From M3007 sp043764095 (GTDB lineage Bacteria > Bacteroidota > Bacteroidia > Chitinophagales > Saprospiraceae): a stretch of DNA of 64,000 bases. Location: NCBI GenBank assembly GCA_043764095.1, contig JAYUKX010000198.1, positions 1-64,000 of the forward strand, written 5' to 3'. Under the pieces are notes generated by a model. That model saw nothing but the letters and a program-made list of their open reading frames with translations. It was not told the DNA's origin and ran no database searches. Below, piece by piece: positions 61,500 through 64,000 of the stretch (the first letter of the stretch is position 1; each line of letters opens with the position of its first letter). The position numbers and the translations under genes are program-made.

Positions 61500-63824
61500 A
61501 TGAAAATATATTGGATGCTTTATACTATTACATTAATATGCCTAGTGTTCGGATCGGGCTGCACAGGTACTGGCCGACTGGCAGAAGGAGAGATATTGTA
61601 CACCGGGGCGAAGATAAAAATCGAAAAAACGGATAAAGACTGGTCCACCAAGTTACTGAAATCCGACTTAAAAAAATCAGTTATTCTGCCCCGTCCCAAC
61701 AAAAAAATATTGTGGATGCGCCCTAAATTGTTGCTGTATTACATGTTTAAAAACAGCCGTGAAAAGAGTTTTGGCACCTTTGTTGCCTACAAATTAGGGG
61801 AAAAACCAGTCCTATATGAACCCAATATTCGCAACCGACATCAGGAGTTATTGGAGGAAAGGGCCGGAAATGATGGATATTTCAACGTAAAAGTAGATGC
61901 AAAGGTTGAAATTAAAAAACGAAAAGCCAAAATAGTGTATCACGTTAAGGTGCAGGCGGCCCGCAAAAAAATAGATCATATCAACTACCCGAGTGACTCC
62001 AGCCTCCTCACCGGTACGATCGCTTCTTTACAACCAAAATCCCTGATAAAGCCTGGCGCGTATTACCAACTAGAAAACCTACTCGCCGAACGCCAGCGGA
62101 TTTCCGATACTTTGCGCAACCAAGGCTGGTACTATTTCACTCCGGATAAACTACTTTTTGAGGCGGACACCTTACACCCAGTAGGTGCTTTAAACCTGAC
62201 CTTGCGCATAAAGCGCGAAACGAGCGAGCAGGAACGCCAGCGCTACGAAGTGAATACCATCACCGTATTCCCTGATTACGATTTAGCCCAAGAACAGGCA
62301 ACCACAAAAAAGGTTACGGATACCCTGAATGAATCCTGCCCCGCCTATTTTTACCACCATTTGAGGACTAAACCGTCGATGCTCAACAAGCAAATAATAC
62401 TCCGTTGCGGCACGCAGTATTCCAATGATGCCTACCAATCCACCATTAGTCGCCTGCTGAACTTGAATATTTATAAATTTATCAATATCCGCTTCGAGGT
62501 ATCGCCGCTGGCAGATTCGCTCCTAGATGCGCGCATTTACCTTACTCCATTTCGGCCTCAACGGGTGGAAAGCACTGTGTCTGGAGTATTTTCCGCAGGT
62601 TTTTACAACGGTGTTCGAACTGGTATTGCATACACCCACCGCAATCTTTTTGGTGGCGCAGAAGCCCTTCGACTGGCACTCAACGGCGCTTACCTGCGCA
62701 CCAAAAATGATAATTTTGACTTCCAAGATTTTATTGTTAGTGACGCTTCCGCTCGCCTAAGTTTACCCCGTTTTATGCTTATTCGGCCCAAAAACTGGCA
62801 TTCTTTTATCAAAACTACGTTCAATATAAAGCATGAAACCAATTGGTTCAAATTCGATTTACCAGAATTAGGCACCTTCCGAATGAGTTTGCAGCGGATT
62901 TCGGGGGAGGCTGGTTACATGTGGAAAAACAAGCGCTATGGTTCCATCTCCCAAGAATTTAATCCGCTCAACCTAGGGTTACAATTTTCGACCTTCAATA
63001 AGGAACTTGTTCGACAACGAATCATGGAAGGTATTCCTACCGATACCACTGGAACCTCAGCGTCATTACTGAATTTTTTAGAATACAAGCCCAATTATAC
63101 CTTTTCATTGGATGAGCGATTAGGCCCATCCAAGCGATTGACCCATTATTTTCGCCTGCGGCTTGCAGCCCAAATAAGCGGGTATAGCAGGAATAAATAC
63201 CTGCCTGCGGCATACAAACTCGCCAGTCCACGGAATTTCTTTATTGAAACAGATTACCGACATTATCAAAAGACCAATGCACGAAATGTGTTAGGGATGC
63301 GATTGGCTGTTGGGGCCGGTATTCCACTACAATCTGGCGGAACGATCGCTTTGATCGATCGCTATATTATTGGCGGTGCCTCCAGCGTTAGGGCTTTTGC
63401 CCCGCGTACAATTGGGCCCGGTGCTCAGGCGCGTGATACCAGCATCAGCACGCTTTCTGTGGGCAATTACACGGGTAATCTCCTAATAGAGGGCAGTTTG
63501 GAATACCGGATTTCGTTGGGCCGCTACCCCGAATTGGCGGTATTTATGGATGCTGGGAATATATGGCTTACTTCTGGCCCCGATGCCACGGAAGCATCTC
63601 AGTTCCGATTGAATCGTTTTTATAAAGAACTGGCCGTGGGTACAGGTGTGGGACTTCGGATCAATCTGGACTATTTTGTCTTACGGCTCGATGTGGCGTT
63701 TCCGTTATCCAAACCCTACCTCCCTTCCGGCGAACGGTGGGTAGGCAACCAGTTACATATTGGTAGTGGTGCATGGCGGAAGGAGAATTTGAATTGGAAC
63801 TTTTCTTTTGGGTATCCTTTTTGA
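61500..63824 (+). CDS. tamL: TamL: lipoprotein BamA/TamA-family outer-membrane barrel
   Basis: 774 residues. Lipoprotein signal ending GSGCTGTGRL, followed by AEGEILYTGAKIKIEKTDKD, typical of the TamA-like lipoprotein TamL of Bacteroidota. POTRA-like domains cover about 40-350 (YEVNTITVFPDYD, INIRFEVSPLADSLLDARIY-like). The Omp85 barrel covers about 350-774, with the lid motif ALIDRYIIGGASSVRAFAPR, EYRISLGRYPELAVFMDAGN and a C-terminal aromatic strand (NWNFSFGYPF). It pairs with TamB for outer-membrane assembly or lipid transport. Stop at 63822-63824. Confidence 0.93.
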   Translation: MKIYWMLYTITLICLVFGSGCTGTGRLAEGEILYTGAKIKIEKTDKDWSTKLLKSDLKKSVILPRPNKKILWMRPKLLLYYMFKNSREKSFGTFVAYKLGEKPVLYEPNIRNRHQELLEERAGNDGYFNVKVDAKVEIKKRKAKIVYHVKVQAARKKIDHINYPSDSSLLTGTIASLQPKSLIKPGAYYQLENLLAERQRISDTLRNQGWYYFTPDKLLFEADTLHPVGALNLTLRIKRETSEQERQRYEVNTITVFPDYDLAQEQATTKKVTDTLNESCPAYFYHHLRTKPSMLNKQIILRCGTQYSNDAYQSTISRLLNLNIYKFINIRFEVSPLADSLLDARIYLTPFRPQRVESTVSGVFSAGFYNGVRTGIAYTHRNLFGGAEALRLALNGAYLRTKNDNFDFQDFIVSDASARLSLPRFMLIRPKNWHSFIKTTFNIKHETNWFKFDLPELGTFRMSLQRISGEAGYMWKNKRYGSISQEFNPLNLGLQFSTFNKELVRQRIMEGIPTDTTGTSASLLNFLEYKPNYTFSLDERLGPSKRLTHYFRLRLAAQISGYSRNKYLPAAYKLASPRNFFIETDYRHYQKTNARNVLGMRLAVGAGIPLQSGGTIALIDRYIIGGASSVRAFAPRTIGPGAQARDTSISTLSVGNYTGNLLIEGSLEYRISLGRYPELAVFMDAGNIWLTSGPDATEASQFRLNRFYKELAVGTGVGLRINLDYFVLRLDVAFPLSKPYLPSGERWVGNQLHIGSGAWRKENLNWNFSFGYPF

Positions 63825-63912
63825 ATGATGTATGCTCTGTATGTTCATTCAACGCACCTAATATTAGTCCAAAAATAGTACTTAAAATTATATACTTTAA
63901 TTAAAAACACCA

Positions 63913-64000
63913 TCAATCAAACAATGCTTTCATATCCATCGAATCGTTGACTAAACGTTGTACGTACTCATTTTGTACCAGGCCATAAGTGGTAATCATG
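63913..64000 (-). CDS. 3' end of a probable ATP-binding protein (partial)
   Basis: The minus strand from the right edge reads 29 codons, ITTYGLVQNEYVQRLVNDSM plus DMKALFD, then stop at 63913-63915. This resembles the C-terminus of the AAA/DUF4143-type 'ATP-binding protein' family common in Bacteroidota ('LITT.G...N.y...V...v..ddLF'). The gene continues outside the window. Family assignment rests on a short tail only. Confidence 0.45.
   Translation of the reverse strand, partial: MITTYGLVQNEYVQRLVNDSMDMKALFD

Noticed and set aside
63821..63852. 8-bp inverted repeat after tamL as a terminator
   Set aside because: The arms ttgaatga/tcattcaa are AT-rich with a 16-base loop and no T-tract, too weak to call.

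Overview
The window looks like chromosomal DNA of a Bacteroidota bacterium, probably from the Saprospiria (Lewinella/Haliscomenobacter-like) group. This rests on several observations. Secreted proteins carry type IX secretion (T9SS) C-terminal sorting domains. There is a TamB/TamL pair with a lipoprotein TamL, an Omp28-like protein, and promoters of the Bacteroidota TAnnTTTG type. Shine-Dalgarno sequences are scarce and intergenic DNA is AT-rich. No rRNA, tRNA, CRISPR array or complete insertion sequence was seen.

Layout. 0.1-6.6 kb: an OmpR-type response regulator, a vanadium-haloperoxidase-like lipoprotein, a DNA-binding-like protein, a small secreted protein and two unknowns. 6.8-17.8 kb: a strongly AT-rich block, all on the plus strand, that reads as a signalling or conflict locus. 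It encodes a nucleosidase with a beta-motif tail, a GUN4-domain protein, a giant SPFH/band-7 protein, a DUF4407 membrane coiled-coil protein, a zinc-ribbon GTPase, a small DUF697/YcjF-like protein and an adaptor ending in a domain like effector-associated domain 11 (EAD11). Three of these share a short glycine-rich motif (NVI.G..I.VGGD). 17.9-30 kb: an acyltransferase, an ACMSD-like decarboxylase, then mostly secreted proteins (Omp28-like, CotH/lamin-tail, T9SS cargo) and a 2-oxoglutarate oxygenase flanked by inverted repeats.

30.2-36.9 kb: a compact operon resembling the MoxR-vWA-beta-propeller (bpX) ternary conflict systems. 36.9-43.3 kb: an esterase, a GH13 amylase and a 7TM histidine kinase with a LuxR-type regulator; the kinase gene has a clear promoter and a perfect 24-bp hairpin in its leader. 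43.4-54.3 kb: an accessory cluster with an SGNH hydrolase, an acidic 'EFE-rich' protein, an HExxH protein, a large unknown, an M15 peptidase-lytic transglycosylase fusion, very small overlapping frames, a SUKH (SMI1/KNR4) protein and an EAD11-TM-WxxGxW protein. This looks like a secreted-effector or envelope-targeting locus with an immunity-like gene.

54.5-64 kb: an Rpn-type PD-(D/E)XK nuclease, a DJ-1/Hsp31-like protein, tamB and tamL, and the 3' end of a minus-strand gene that may encode an ATPase.

The best candidate for an undescribed system is the GUN4-SPFH-DUF4407-GTPase block at 6.8-17.8 kb. Its GUN4-SPFH pair is itself bracketed by copies of a short repeat. Function there is inferred from domain recognition by eye; no database search was run.
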